A DNA stretch of 64,000 nt from an uncultured Lachnospiraceae bacterium (GCA_910576815.1 CAJTKA010000009.1:34346-98345); one strand, 5' to 3'. Positions 16,358 to 25,347 are shown, counted from the first letter of the stretch. The notes: generated from the letters alone by a model not told the origin. Made by a program: numbers and translations.

Positions 16358-19357
16358 ATGTCCGATCGAAGAAAAGAAAAAGGCAGATCTATTTTCCAAA
16401 TTGCCATGAGGTCGCTTTTGGCAGTACTGGCGGTGGAGATGCTGCTGCTGGTGGTTAGCCTTGCCATGAGCGGCGTGATCCAGACCATCAACCAGAATGC
16501 CAAAGATATTTTGGCGAAGCAGGTGGAGAACAGAGGCGGCTATCTGGCAAACAATATGACGCAAAGCTGGGCGGATTTGGAAGCGTTGACTGATAAAGTC
16601 AATAGCTGCGTGGCAGGAATGCTGGCAAGAGGAGAGCTGACGCGGGAAGACCTCGACAGACCCGGCGGCTGTGCTGCGGTCATCGGGGAATTATGTCCGG
16701 AGCTGATCGATGCTATGTATAATAAGCAGGTGTCGGGTATATTTATGCTCTTAAACACGAAATCGCTTGCGAATGAAGCGCCTGAGACAGTGCAGGGCAT
16801 TTATCTGCGGGACTTTGATCCCACTTCCAGAGCGTCGGAACGCCATGCGGATATTCTGGTGGAACGGGCCTCAGTAGAGGTGGTGCGGGGGAACTATCTG
16901 GCGACGGATGCGGGCTGGCAGCCGGTATTTTCTGCACAGGACAGCGTGGAGCAGCCTTTCTTTTATAAACCTTTCCAGACGGCGATGGACAAAGCCGGCA
17001 CACTGAGCGCTGCAGCCTGCGGCTATTGGACGACGGAGACCTATCGGCTTTCCGGAGATAACAAGGATGCCATCGCTTATTCACAGCCTCTGATTTTAGA
17101 GGATGGTACGGTATACGGCGTGATTGGAGTGGAGCTTCTTACGGATTATGTGGGTACACTTCTTCCCTGCGGCGAGCTTTTAGAGCGGGAACGCGGATCC
17201 TATTTGCTGGTCTGCGGGAATGCGGAGGACGGGGAGTTAAAGCCTGTCGTTCTTTCTAGCGAAATCATGAGTCGGAGCGCCCTTGACGATATGCAGCTTC
17301 ACTTTACGGATCAGGGAATGACAGCTGTCACTGACACAAAAGGAGATTACTATGGAGCGGTGCGGGGGATCACGCTCTACAGCAGGAATGCACCCTTTGA
17401 CACAGACCACTGGTATCTGGTAGGCATGGCCAAAGGCAGCGATCTTTTTGCTTTTTCCACACAGATCAAGAGGACGCTGACGGCGTGTTTTCTGGTAACG
17501 ATGCTTATTGGTTTGATTGGTATCCTGCTGGTAAGTTACCACCTTTCCAAACCGATTCATCTGCTGTCGGATGAGGTGAGAAAAGCGGAGGGACAGGGAG
17601 AACTGCCTTCTTTTTCCCGTACGGGCATTCGTGAGATCGATCGATTTTCCGATGCCATTGCACACTTACAGCAGGAGGTCATGGATTCAGCGACCCGCTT
17701 TACGCAGATTATGCGCATGTCCAGTGTGGATATGGCGGGCTACGAGTTAAAAGAAGGTTCTGACAAGGTGTTTGTGACGGAAAATTATTTTCCGCTTATG
17801 GGCGCGAAGGATGTGGATATCAAGAATTTGACGGTAGATCGTTTCCGTGAGATCAAACTGGGGATCAAAAGGAATCTGACTTCCAGAGTGATGGAGGACG
17901 GGAGCACTGTTTACGCCATGAATCAGCCTGACGGCAGCGTGCGCTATCTGCGGTCTTCTTCCACACAGGACGGAGACAGGCTGGTAGGGCTTTTGGAGGA
18001 TGTGACAGCCGCTACTCTGGAGAGGAAGCAGATCGAGCGGGAGCGCGACAGCGATATTCTGACAAAACTCTATGGCAGACGGGGATTTCGCAGGGAGGCA
18101 GACGAGCTCTTTGAGCGGCCGGAAATCATGAAGCAGGCGGCGCTTTTGATGATCGATCTGGATAATTTGAAAACAACAAATGACCGATTTGGCCATAACT
18201 TTGGCGATCTTTATATCCAGACAGCGGCCAGATGTTTTCAGGAGAATACGCCCGAAGGCACGATTTGCGCGCGCATGGGCGGTGATGAGTTTGTGATACT
18301 GTTCCATGGTTTTGATAACCAGGAGGAGATAGAAGCCTGCCTGAAAAAGCTGTATCAGGCCATCGACGAGGTGGAGTTTGTTCTGCCTGACGGTTATAAT
18401 ATGGGACTTTCTGCATCCGGCGGCTACGCATTTTATCCGCAGGACAGCGATAATCGGGCAATGCTCTTAAAATATGCGGATTTTGCCATGTATCAGGTGA
18501 AGCGTACGAAGAAGGGGCTACTGCAGAGATTTGACAGGGAAGCCTGGAAGCAGCAGATGTCCGAGGATCAGAGTCGAATCGAGTTCCACCAGATGCTGGA
18601 AGCAAAGAAGATCAGTTATCATTTCCAGCCGATTTTCCGGGCGGACAACGGCAATGTTTACGGATATGAGGCCCTGATGCGGGTGGATATGCCGAGTCTT
18701 GTGAATCCCGAGGTGGTTTTACAGATTGCCAAAGAGGAAGGCTGTATGGCTGAAATCGAGAAAATCACCATGTTTGTAGCTACTGAGAGTTACGTGAAGC
18801 TTCTGGATAAGGGTTTGGTATCAGAGGAAGCCCTTCTGTTCATCAATTCCATTACCAACGAAGATATGACGGTGGAGGAGGAGAAAGAGTATCACCAGCG
18901 GTTTGCAAAGATTCAGAACCGCGTGGTCATCGAGATTACGGAGACAGAGAATATGGAGCTTTCACTGATCCGCAAAAAGAGTGAAGCGGAGGGCTTTACG
19001 GGAATCTTTGCGCTGGACGATTACGGAAGCGGTTATAACAGCGAGCTGAACCTTCTGGCCCTGAATCCGCGCTATGTGAAGGTGGATGTCACCATTGTGC
19101 GGGATGTGGACGTGGATGAGAACAAGCAGCATATCGTAAAGAATATCGTGGAGTACGCTCATCAGCGGGATATGTTCATCATCGCTGAGGGAATCGAGAC
19201 GGGGTCGGAGTTAAAGAAGCTTTTGGAACTTAACGTGGATCTTTTGCAGGGCTTTTATCTGGCGAGACCGGGGGCGGTACCGCCGGCGCTGTCGGAGGAT
19301 GCGAGACTGCTGCTGTGGGGGCAGAGAGAGAAAATGGAAAATACTTTACATAATTGA
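16358..19357 (+). CDS. Membrane-bound GGDEF-EAL cyclic-di-GMP protein
   Basis: 999-residue sensor-output protein. The ATG at 16358 has AGGTGA 7 nt upstream; the frame runs further upstream inside the previous gene but has no ribosome site there. Order: transmembrane helix (about 15-45), extracellular Cache-like domain (to about 375), second transmembrane helix, HAMP-like region (about 390-440), PAS-like region (about 445-560), GGDEF (intact GGDEF near 641) and EAL (intact EAL near 771). The EAL domain keeps the metal and catalytic signatures (LFINS, IEITE, DDYGSG, VKVD, AEGIE, LLQGF), and GGDEF keeps the active-site motif. Both synthesis and breakdown of c-di-GMP are therefore possible. It is co-transcribed with the solute-binding lipoprotein. 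Confidence 0.93.
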   Translation: MSDRRKEKGRSIFQIAMRSLLAVLAVEMLLLVVSLAMSGVIQTINQNAKDILAKQVENRGGYLANNMTQSWADLEALTDKVNSCVAGMLARGELTREDLDRPGGCAAVIGELCPELIDAMYNKQVSGIFMLLNTKSLANEAPETVQGIYLRDFDPTSRASERHADILVERASVEVVRGNYLATDAGWQPVFSAQDSVEQPFFYKPFQTAMDKAGTLSAAACGYWTTETYRLSGDNKDAIAYSQPLILEDGTVYGVIGVELLTDYVGTLLPCGELLERERGSYLLVCGNAEDGELKPVVLSSEIMSRSALDDMQLHFTDQGMTAVTDTKGDYYGAVRGITLYSRNAPFDTDHWYLVGMAKGSDLFAFSTQIKRTLTACFLVTMLIGLIGILLVSYHLSKPIHLLSDEVRKAEGQGELPSFSRTGIREIDRFSDAIAHLQQEVMDSATRFTQIMRMSSVDMAGYELKEGSDKVFVTENYFPLMGAKDVDIKNLTVDRFREIKLGIKRNLTSRVMEDGSTVYAMNQPDGSVRYLRSSSTQDGDRLVGLLEDVTAATLERKQIERERDSDILTKLYGRRGFRREADELFERPEIMKQAALLMIDLDNLKTTNDRFGHNFGDLYIQTAARCFQENTPEGTICARMGGDEFVILFHGFDNQEEIEACLKKLYQAIDEVEFVLPDGYNMGLSASGGYAFYPQDSDNRAMLLKYADFAMYQVKRTKKGLLQRFDREAWKQQMSEDQSRIEFHQMLEAKKISYHFQPIFRADNGNVYGYEALMRVDMPSLVNPEVVLQIAKEEGCMAEIEKITMFVATESYVKLLDKGLVSEEALLFINSITNEDMTVEEEKEYHQRFAKIQNRVVIEITETENMELSLIRKKSEAEGFTGIFALDDYGSGYNSELNLLALNPRYVKVDVTIVRDVDVDENKQHIVKNIVEYAHQRDMFIIAEGIETGSELKKLLELNVDLLQGFYLARPGAVPPALSEDARLLLWGQREKMENTLHN

Positions 19358-19382
19358 AATTTTCTACAGAATAAGGTATACT
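19354..19382 (+). promoter_or_regulatory. Promoter for the ireB-ruvX operon
   Basis: TTGAAA (19354-19359) and TATACT (19377-19382) are spaced by 17 nt. The -35 box overlaps the stop codon of the GGDEF-EAL gene. Confidence 0.8.
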
Positions 19383-19440
19383 ACAAGGATGAACACGGAA
19401 ATTTATGGAAATAATAGACAACAGATAAGGGCGTGAGAAT

Positions 19441-19725
19441 ATGCGGGAGCAGGATTTAGAAAATACACAATTTTTCACAGTGGAGACCGAGCCGCCGGAA
19501 ACGGGCGTGAAGCTGGTGCTGTCCACGGTCTATGAGGCGTTGACGGAAAAGGGTTACAATCCGGTCAACCAGATCGTCGGCTACATCATGTCGGGCGACC
19601 CTACCTACATTACCAGCCACAAGAGTGCGCGAAGCCTGATCATGAAGGTTGAGCGTGACGAGCTTGTGGAGGAAATGCTGGTGGAGTACATCAAAAACTC
19701 CATTGACGGATCGAAGAAAGGTTGA
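19441..19725 (+). CDS. IreB family regulatory phosphoprotein (UPF0297)
   Basis: 94-residue protein of the IreB/DUF965 family. In enterococci IreB is a phosphorylated negative regulator linked to the IreK Ser/Thr kinase and cephalosporin tolerance; a similar role here is inference. Conserved blocks visible are TVYEALTEKGYNPVNQIVGY and ITSHKSARSLI. It starts the conserved Firmicutes trio ireB-ruvX-DUF1292, transcribed from its own promoter 59 nt upstream. Confidence 0.93.
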   Translation: MREQDLENTQFFTVETEPPETGVKLVLSTVYEALTEKGYNPVNQIVGYIMSGDPTYITSHKSARSLIMKVERDELVEEMLVEYIKNSIDGSKKG

Positions 19726-19756
19726 CCGAGATGGTCAACTATGGTGAAAAAAACAG

Positions 19757-20176
19757 ATGAGGATCATGGGATTAGATTTCGGTGCGAAGACAGTAGGGGT
19801 GGCAATCAGCGATCCCTTACTCATTACGGCGCAGGGAATCGAGATCATCAGGCGGGAACGTGAGAATAAACTCAGACAGACGTTGGCGCGCATCGAAGAA
19901 CTTATTGAGGAATATGAAGTGGGGGAAATCGTGCTTGGTCTGCCGAAGAATATGAACGACACGCTGGGGGAGCGCGCCGAGCTTTCGCTTGCCTTTCAGG
20001 AAAAACTGGAGAGAAGGACGGGCCTTCCCGTGACGATGTGGGACGAGAGACTGACCACGGTGGCGGCCGAGCGGGCGATGATAGAGGCGGGACTGCGTAG
20101 GGAAGAACGCGTCGGGCAGGTGGATAAGATCGCGGCGTGCCTGATCCTGCAAGGGTATCTCGACTCCCGTAAATAA
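19757..20176 (+). CDS. ruvX: RuvX/YqgF RNase H-fold nuclease (putative Holliday junction resolvase)
   Basis: 139 residues, RuvX/YqgF family. This RNase H-fold nuclease has been implicated in Holliday-junction resolution and in 16S rRNA 5'-end maturation. Motifs are GLDFGAKTVGVAISDP at the N-terminus (catalytic Asp), the central VLGLPKNMNDT and WDERLTTVAAE, and a final DKIAACLILQ. It lies between IreB and a DUF1292 protein, the usual order in Firmicutes. The ribosome site is weak. Confidence 0.93.
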   Translation: MRIMGLDFGAKTVGVAISDPLLITAQGIEIIRRERENKLRQTLARIEELIEEYEVGEIVLGLPKNMNDTLGERAELSLAFQEKLERRTGLPVTMWDERLTTVAAERAMIEAGLRREERVGQVDKIAACLILQGYLDSRK

Positions 20177-20191
20177 TACAGAAGGTGCGAA

Positions 20192-20479
20192 ATGTCAATT
20201 CCGCACAAATATGGAGAAGATTACATGGAGAAGATTACATTTATCCCGCAGGACGGCGCTCCGGTCGATTTTTACGTGTTGGAGCAGACGAGGATAGGCG
20301 GCCTAGACTATCTTTTGGTGACCGATTCCGAGGAGGGTGACGGGGAGGCGTTGATTTTGCGCGATGTCTCTCGAACAGAGGAGAAAGAAGCGATTTACGA
20401 GATCGTAGATGATGATGAAACTTTAAATGCAGTGGCGGCTGTGTTTGAAAACATAATGGATGACGTGGACATTGTGTAA
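20192..20479 (+). CDS. DUF1292 family protein (UPF0473/YrzB-like)
   Basis: Small acidic protein of unknown function belonging to the DUF1292 family, regularly encoded after ruvX. It has the family pattern of a beta-rich start (FIPQDGAPVDFYVLEQT), then DYLLVTDSE and a Glu/Asp-rich C-terminus. Two starts are possible: 20192 with AAGGTG upstream (95 residues), or 20225 (MEKITFIP) with GGAGAAG upstream (84 residues), which resembles homologues more closely. Confidence 0.85.
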   Translation: MSIPHKYGEDYMEKITFIPQDGAPVDFYVLEQTRIGGLDYLLVTDSEEGDGEALILRDVSRTEEKEAIYEIVDDDETLNAVAAVFENIMDDVDIV

Positions 20480-20532
20480 TGAATGTGTATGAAATCAAAG
20501 AAAACGGAAATGAGAAATGGAGGTAATTTTGT

Positions 20533-22212
20533 TTGAGAAAAAATGAACAGGAAAGGTCAGCGGCGAAGCTGAAGGCTATCCCTCTGGGCGGATTGGAGCA
20601 AGTCGGGCTCAATATCACCGCCTTTGAGTATGAGGATAGCATTGTTGTGGTGGACTGCGGCCTGTCGTTCCCGGAGGACGAGATGCTGGGTATCGATTTG
20701 GTGATACCCGATATCACGTATTTGCGGGATAATATCAATAAGGTAAAGGGGTTTGTGATCACCCACGGACACGAGGATCACATCGGGGCACTGCCCTATG
20801 TATTAAAGGAAATCAACATACCCATCTATGCGACCAAGCTGACGATGGGCATTATCGAGAATAAACTGGAAGAACACGGCCTGATGAAGACCACTAAGAG
20901 AAAGGTCGTCAAGTTTGGCCAGTCCATCAACTTGGGACAGTTTCGGATTGAGTTCATCAAGACCAATCACAGCATTGTGGACGCGGCGGCGCTGGCAATT
21001 TATTCTCCGGCGGGTGTGGTGGTGCACACGGGAGACTTTAAGGTAGACTACACACCGGTGTTTGGCGATGCCATTGATCTGCAGCGCTTTGCGGAGATCG
21101 GCAAAAAGGGCGTTCTTGCATTGATGTGTGACTCTACGAATGCAGAGAGGCCGGGATTTACTCCTTCGGAAAAGACCGTGGGACATACGTTGGATTCCCT
21201 CTTTTTGGAGCACAAGGATACCAGGATCCTGATTGCGACCTTTGCTTCTAATGTGGACAGAGTGCGGCAGATCATCAATACTGCCGAGAAGTTTGACAGG
21301 AAGGTGGTGGTGGAAGGCCGCAGTATGGTCAATATCATCGATACCGCCTCCAAGCTCGGTTATTTGCAGATCGCCGACAGGACGTTGATCGATATGGAGG
21401 AATTGAAGAATTTCCCGCCGGAAAAGACGGTTATTATCACCACCGGCAGCCAGGGCGAGAGCATGGCTGCACTGAGCCGTATGGCGAGCGATAACCATAA
21501 GCGGATTTCCATTATGCCGGGTGACACGGTGATTTTTTCCTCTCATCCCATACCGGGCAATGAGAAGGCGGTCACCAATGTAATCAATGAATTGCAGATG
21601 AAAGGCGCGGATGTGATTTTTCAGGATGTGCATGTCTCCGGACATGCCTGCCAGGAGGAGATCAAGCTGATTTATTCCCTGGTGCGGCCGAAGTATGCAG
21701 TGCCCGTCCACGGCGAGTACAAGCATAGGAAGGCGCAGGCAAAGATCGCGGCAGGGCTCGGCATTCCAAAAGAAAATATCTTTATGCTGCAATCCGGTGA
21801 TGTGCTGGAAATGGATGAGGAAAAGGCTGTCGTTTCCGGAAAAGTACCTGTGGGGGCGATCCTGGTGGATGGTCTTGGCGTGGGTGATGTAGGAAATGTG
21901 GTGCTCCGTGACAGACAGCATCTGGCGGAAGACGGCATCGTGATCGTGGTGCTGGCTCTGGAGTCCGGCAGCGACCAGTTATTGTCGGGACCCGACATTG
22001 TGACGAGGGGCTTTGTCTACGTAAGAGAGTCGGATGAGCTTTTGGACGAGGCGAGAGGCGTGGTGGAAGAAGCCGTGCAGGATTGCCTGGATAAGAGCAG
22101 GAAGGCGGATTGGGGCAAATTAAAGGGCGTCATCAAGGATACCCTGAGTGAGTTTGTCTGGAAACGCACAAAGAGGAGGCCAATGATACTACCAATCATT
22201 ATGGAGGTTTAA
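20533..22212 (+). CDS. Ribonuclease J
   Basis: Metallo-beta-lactamase-fold RNase with endonuclease and 5'-3' exonuclease activity, central to RNA turnover in Firmicutes. 559 residues. The start is a TTG at 20533, supported by TGGAGGTAA 7 nt upstream. The zinc motif HGHEDH begins at H78, with later conserved histidines in the beta-lactamase region. The beta-CASP domain contains TTGSQGESMAALSRMA. The C-terminal domain carries RGFVYVRES. Whether it is J1 or J2 cannot be told from one copy. ylbF follows after 6 nt. Confidence 0.95.
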   Translation: MRKNEQERSAAKLKAIPLGGLEQVGLNITAFEYEDSIVVVDCGLSFPEDEMLGIDLVIPDITYLRDNINKVKGFVITHGHEDHIGALPYVLKEINIPIYATKLTMGIIENKLEEHGLMKTTKRKVVKFGQSINLGQFRIEFIKTNHSIVDAAALAIYSPAGVVVHTGDFKVDYTPVFGDAIDLQRFAEIGKKGVLALMCDSTNAERPGFTPSEKTVGHTLDSLFLEHKDTRILIATFASNVDRVRQIINTAEKFDRKVVVEGRSMVNIIDTASKLGYLQIADRTLIDMEELKNFPPEKTVIITTGSQGESMAALSRMASDNHKRISIMPGDTVIFSSHPIPGNEKAVTNVINELQMKGADVIFQDVHVSGHACQEEIKLIYSLVRPKYAVPVHGEYKHRKAQAKIAAGLGIPKENIFMLQSGDVLEMDEEKAVVSGKVPVGAILVDGLGVGDVGNVVLRDRQHLAEDGIVIVVLALESGSDQLLSGPDIVTRGFVYVRESDELLDEARGVVEEAVQDCLDKSRKADWGKLKGVIKDTLSEFVWKRTKRRPMILPIIMEV

Positions 22213-22218
22213 GTCACC

Positions 22219-22551
22219 ATGTCAGACAAAGAGATCATCGAAGCTGCCCGTCAGTTTGCAGAGACGATCATGGCTTCCGATACCTACAAAGAATATTTCT
22301 TTCAACGCGAAAAGATCAAAAAGCAGCCGGAGCTATATGAGAAAGTAAACGAGTTCAGGCAGCGTAATTTCGATCTTCAAAACGAGACGGATGGAGATGA
22401 ACTCTTTGACCGTATGGAGGCCTTTGAAATGGAATATGAGAAGTTCCGGGAAAATCCCTTTGTGGATGATTTTTTGCGGGCGGAACTGGCGTTCTGCCGC
22501 ATGATGCAGGAAGCGTACGTATTACTCGCGGAGGACATAGATTTTGAGTAA
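22219..22551 (+). CDS. YlbF family regulator
   Basis: 110-residue helical protein of the YlbF/YmcA family. In Bacillus subtilis YlbF is part of the Y-complex that modulates RNase Y; whether this holds here is inference. The sequence is charged and helical with RQFAETIMASDTYKEYF and the DDFLRAELAFCRMMQE segment near the end, typical of PF06133. Position directly after RNase J supports an RNA-turnover link. A palindromic repeat follows. Confidence 0.88.
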   Translation: MSDKEIIEAARQFAETIMASDTYKEYFFQREKIKKQPELYEKVNEFRQRNFDLQNETDGDELFDRMEAFEMEYEKFRENPFVDDFLRAELAFCRMMQEAYVLLAEDIDFE

Positions 22552-22690
22552 TCGAGCTGGCGCTCGACTCGAGGATCGCTTTGCGACCTCGGATAACCAG
22601 TTCATCCATGCATCGAAGATGCGACTTTACGATATGGCTGATTGAGCAAGCTCAATCGCGAGATCTGCTTCGCAGACTCGGTGCGAGCTG
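22552..22690. repeat. Palindromic intergenic repeat, family 1 (copy b)
   Basis: Four hairpins lie in tandem: TCGAGC/GCTCGA at 22552-22567; a bulged 9-bp stem around 22570-22591; GATTGAG/CTCAATC at 22640-22657; and a bulged stem CGAG-TCTGC/GCAGA-CTCG at about 22659-22680. The last two match the first two hairpins of the 6310-6403 element in order and in their TCAATCGCGAG junction. It fills the ylbF to MltG-like gap. Confidence 0.75.
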
Positions 22691-22713
22691 AATGTGGCAT
22701 ATAGGAGTATACA

Positions 22714-23112
22714 ATGACAATAAAGGGTATCATCGGTTCCACGGTGGAGCTGGTCATCAAAATAGTGGTGCTGGTACTTTTTGTATCATACCTTATCAAA
22801 GCATCGGCGGCGGCCTACGATTACGGCTACCGTATCTTTACGGAAGCGCCTGTTTCTCTGGGCGAAGGCAGGATCATCAGTGTGAATGTTGAGGATCCGG
22901 TTTCCGTCAGGGCGGTAGGCGAGATGTTGGAGGAGCGCGGCCTCATCCGCGATGCCAATCTCTTTGTGGTCCAGGAGCTGCTGTCCGAAAATCACGGCAA
23001 GATCCAGCCCGGGATCTATGATCTGAGTACGGCGATGACGGCGGAGGAGATGATGGCGGTGATGGCGGAGAATGCTCCGGATGAGGAGGAGACACAGGAG
23101 GCCGGCAAGTGA
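22714..23112 (+). CDS. Truncated MltG-like membrane protein without the catalytic domain
   Basis: 132 residues. A single N-terminal transmembrane helix (about 10-30) is followed by a domain resembling the LysM-like part of endolytic transglycosylase MltG (SVRAVGEMLEERGLIRDANLF, then IQPGIYDLSTAMTAEEMM). Full MltG is over 300 residues with a catalytic YceG domain containing a conserved glutamate; that domain is absent here. In other Firmicutes mltG precedes trmR and the U32 genes, so this is a reduced gene in the expected place. Its 3' end overlaps the GTG of trmR by 4 nt. Confidence 0.8.
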   Translation: MTIKGIIGSTVELVIKIVVLVLFVSYLIKASAAAYDYGYRIFTEAPVSLGEGRIISVNVEDPVSVRAVGEMLEERGLIRDANLFVVQELLSENHGKIQPGIYDLSTAMTAEEMMAVMAENAPDEEETQEAGK

Positions 23113-23762
23113 TAGACGCAGAGCGGCTGGACGTTTTTCTCGATTCGTTTTACAGCGGGAATACGCCGTTTTTGGATCAAATCGAACAGGAAGCTTTACA
23201 GGGGGGCGAGCCGATCATACGCACGCAGACGCAGGCACTTTTGCGATTTCTGCTGGCGATACATCGGCCCTTGTCCGTTTTGGAGGTAGGATGTGCGGTC
23301 GGTTTTTCCGCGCTGCTGATGAGCGAATATGCTCCTGTGGGATGCGAGATCACTACCATAGAAAAGGTGGAGAGACGGATCGCAGCGGCGAAAGCAAATT
23401 TCAGGCGGGCGGGCAGAGAAGATGCGATCACCCTTCTGGAAGGAGATGCAGCGGATATTTTAAGGGAGCTTGCGGGCCCCTATGACATGATTTTTATGGA
23501 TGCCGCCAAAGGGCAGTATCTGAATTTTCTGCCTGATGTGCTGCGTCTGCTTGCGCCGGGCGGCCTTCTGGTTTCTGACAATATCCTGCAAAATGGCGAT
23601 ATTTTGGAATCAAGGTTTGCCGTGGAGCGCAGGGACCGTACGATCCACAGCAGAATGCGGGAATATCTTTTCGAGCTGACACATCATGAGGCACTGACGA
23701 CGACGATACTGCCTGTGGGGGATGGGGTGACAGTATCGGTTAAAAATAGGAGGGCGGAATGA
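23109..23762 (+). CDS. trmR: tRNA 5-hydroxyuridine methyltransferase TrmR
   Basis: SAM-dependent O-methyltransferase; its Bacillus orthologue YrrM/TrmR methylates 5-hydroxyuridine at tRNA wobble position 34 to 5-methoxyuridine. 217 residues from a GTG overlapping the previous stop. Motifs are VLEVGCAVGFSALLMSE (SAM motif I), DMIFMDAAKGQY, and LLAPGGLLVSDNIL. The TrmR assignment over generic O-methyltransferase rests on the downstream U32 gene, with which it overlaps by 4 nt. Confidence 0.88.
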   Translation: MIDAERLDVFLDSFYSGNTPFLDQIEQEALQGGEPIIRTQTQALLRFLLAIHRPLSVLEVGCAVGFSALLMSEYAPVGCEITTIEKVERRIAAAKANFRRAGREDAITLLEGDAADILRELAGPYDMIFMDAAKGQYLNFLPDVLRLLAPGGLLVSDNILQNGDILESRFAVERRDRTIHSRMREYLFELTHHEALTTTILPVGDGVTVSVKNRRAE

Positions 23763-25123
23763 AGAAACCGGAATTATTGGTGCCTGCCTCCAGCCTGGAG
23801 GTATTAAAAACAGGCGTTATTTTTGGGGCGGATGCAGTCTATATCGGTGGAGAAGCCTACGGCCTGCGGGCTAAAGCGAAGAATTTTTCCATGGAGGAGA
23901 TGGCGGAGGGCATCGCTTTCGCACACGAGAGAGGCGTGAAAGTGTATGTGACCGCCAATATTTTAGCGCATAATGAAGATCTTACCGGGGCGAGGGCATA
24001 CTTTCAGGAACTGAAAGACCTAAAGCCGGATGCCCTGATCATAGCGGACCCGGGGATGTTTACGCTGGCTCGGGAAATCTGCCCCGAGATCGACATTCAC
24101 ATTTCGACACAGGCCAATAACACAAACTATCTGACCTATCGTTTTTGGCAGGAGCAGGGGGCGAAGCGGGTCGTGTCGGCGAGGGAGCTTTCCCTGCGGG
24201 AGATCAAAGAAATCCGCGAGCACATTCCCGAGGATATGGAGATCGAGAGCTTTGTGCACGGCGCTATGTGCATTTCCTACTCGGGGCGCTGCCTTTTGAG
24301 CAGCTATTTTACCGGGCGGAGCGCGAACCGTGGAGCCTGCACGCATCCCTGCCGTTGGAAGTATGCTCTGGTGGAGGAGACCAGACCCGGGGAGTATCTG
24401 CCTGTCTTTGAGAATGACCGCGGTACCTTTCTTTTTAATTCCAAGGACCTCAATATGATAGAGTACATTCCCGAGCTGGTAGAGGCAGGCATTGACAGTT
24501 TTAAGATCGAGGGAAGGATGAAGACCGCCCTCTATGTGGCGACTGTGGCTCGTACCTACAGGCGGGCCATCGACGATTATTTTACTTCCGAGGAGAAATA
24601 CCGCGCCAATATGGACTGGTATCGGGCGGAGATCGGCAAATGTACCTACCGCAAGTTTACCACAGGCTTTTATTTCGGCAAGGCGGACGAGACCACCCAG
24701 ATCTATGACGAGAGCACCTATGTGAGCGAGGCGGTTTATCTGGGGACGGTGAGCGAGGCGACGGCAGCAGGGAAGCTGCGGCTGGCGGATGATGCGGCTG
24801 TAGTGAAAGATGGCCGGTCGGCGGGTGATGCGGCTGCGGGGAAAGAAGTGCGGGACGCACAGGCAGTCTGCCGCGCGCGCATCGAACAGCGCAACAAATT
24901 CTGTGTGGGAGACGAGATCGAAATCATGAAGCCAAGTGGAGAAAATGTTCCCGCCAAGGTGCTGGCCATGTACGATGCGGAGGGAAATCCCGTGGAATCC
25001 TGCCCGCATCCCAAGCAGATCATTGAGGTGGAGCTGTCCGCGGAGGCGAAGGTGGGGGATATCCTACGCAAAGAGAAACTTCCTACGGAAGTATCTCCGC
25101 GAGTTCCGCAGAACGAAAATTGA
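23759..25123 (+). CDS. U32 family tRNA wobble-uridine hydroxylation protein (TrhP-like)
   Basis: U32 'peptidase' family protein; its Bacillus and E. coli relatives (TrhP) are needed for 5-hydroxyuridine formation at tRNA position 34, so the peptidase name is misleading. 454 residues. The U32 signature region (about 165-195) holds FVHGAMCISYSGRC and the Cys-rich NRGACTHPCRW, likely iron-sulfur ligands. An Ala-rich stretch (about 330-370) interrupts the C-terminal beta domain. Translation is coupled to trmR (ATGA overlap). Bacillus has two such genes; only one appears here. Confidence 0.88.
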   Translation: MKKPELLVPASSLEVLKTGVIFGADAVYIGGEAYGLRAKAKNFSMEEMAEGIAFAHERGVKVYVTANILAHNEDLTGARAYFQELKDLKPDALIIADPGMFTLAREICPEIDIHISTQANNTNYLTYRFWQEQGAKRVVSARELSLREIKEIREHIPEDMEIESFVHGAMCISYSGRCLLSSYFTGRSANRGACTHPCRWKYALVEETRPGEYLPVFENDRGTFLFNSKDLNMIEYIPELVEAGIDSFKIEGRMKTALYVATVARTYRRAIDDYFTSEEKYRANMDWYRAEIGKCTYRKFTTGFYFGKADETTQIYDESTYVSEAVYLGTVSEATAAGKLRLADDAAVVKDGRSAGDAAAGKEVRDAQAVCRARIEQRNKFCVGDEIEIMKPSGENVPAKVLAMYDAEGNPVESCPHPKQIIEVELSAEAKVGDILRKEKLPTEVSPRVPQNEN

Positions 25124-25221
25124 AAAGAGAAAATCACATAAACTTTCGTTGTAAAAAGTGTAGTCTGGGAATGGATTTTCGTTGGATTTTTTGTCATTTT
25201 GATAAAAAAGAAAAATTCTGC

Positions 25222-25250
25222 TTGCATTTTTTGAAAAAGTAGAGTATCTT
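25222..25250 (+). promoter_or_regulatory. Promoter for glnN
   Basis: TTGCAT (25222-25227) and TATCTT (25245-25250) are spaced by 17 nt. Transcription would begin near 25257, giving a leader of about 90 nt before the glnN start. Confidence 0.55.
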
Positions 25251-25278
25251 AAATACAGAAATTGTATACAGGTATTCA

Positions 25279-25327
25279 GAACGATGGCGTTCCAAAAAAA
25301 AGAGTTTTTTTGGAGCGCATTTTTTTG
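25279..25327 (+). promoter_or_regulatory. Putative transcription attenuator in the glnN leader
   Basis: An intrinsic terminator lies directly before glnN: a GCGTTCC/GGAGCGC-type stem with an A-run/T-run extension at about 25287-25318, then a T tract to 25327. An alternative hairpin, GAACG (25279-25283) with CGTTC (25288-25292), uses the 5' half of the terminator stem, so the two cannot form together. No known riboswitch class is recognised. It could also simply terminate upstream transcription. Confidence 0.5.
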
Positions 25328-25347
25328 AAACCGGGATGGAGGAGATT

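Noticed and set aside
20803..21921. 372-codon minus-strand frame opposite RNase J
   Set aside because: Fully antisense to a conserved gene and His/Arg-rich, as expected for a shadow frame.
25251..25335. ANTAR-type tandem hexaloop target or known glutamine riboswitch before glnN
   Set aside because: The leader hairpins have 4- and 5-nt loops without the required pattern, and no riboswitch core could be drawn.
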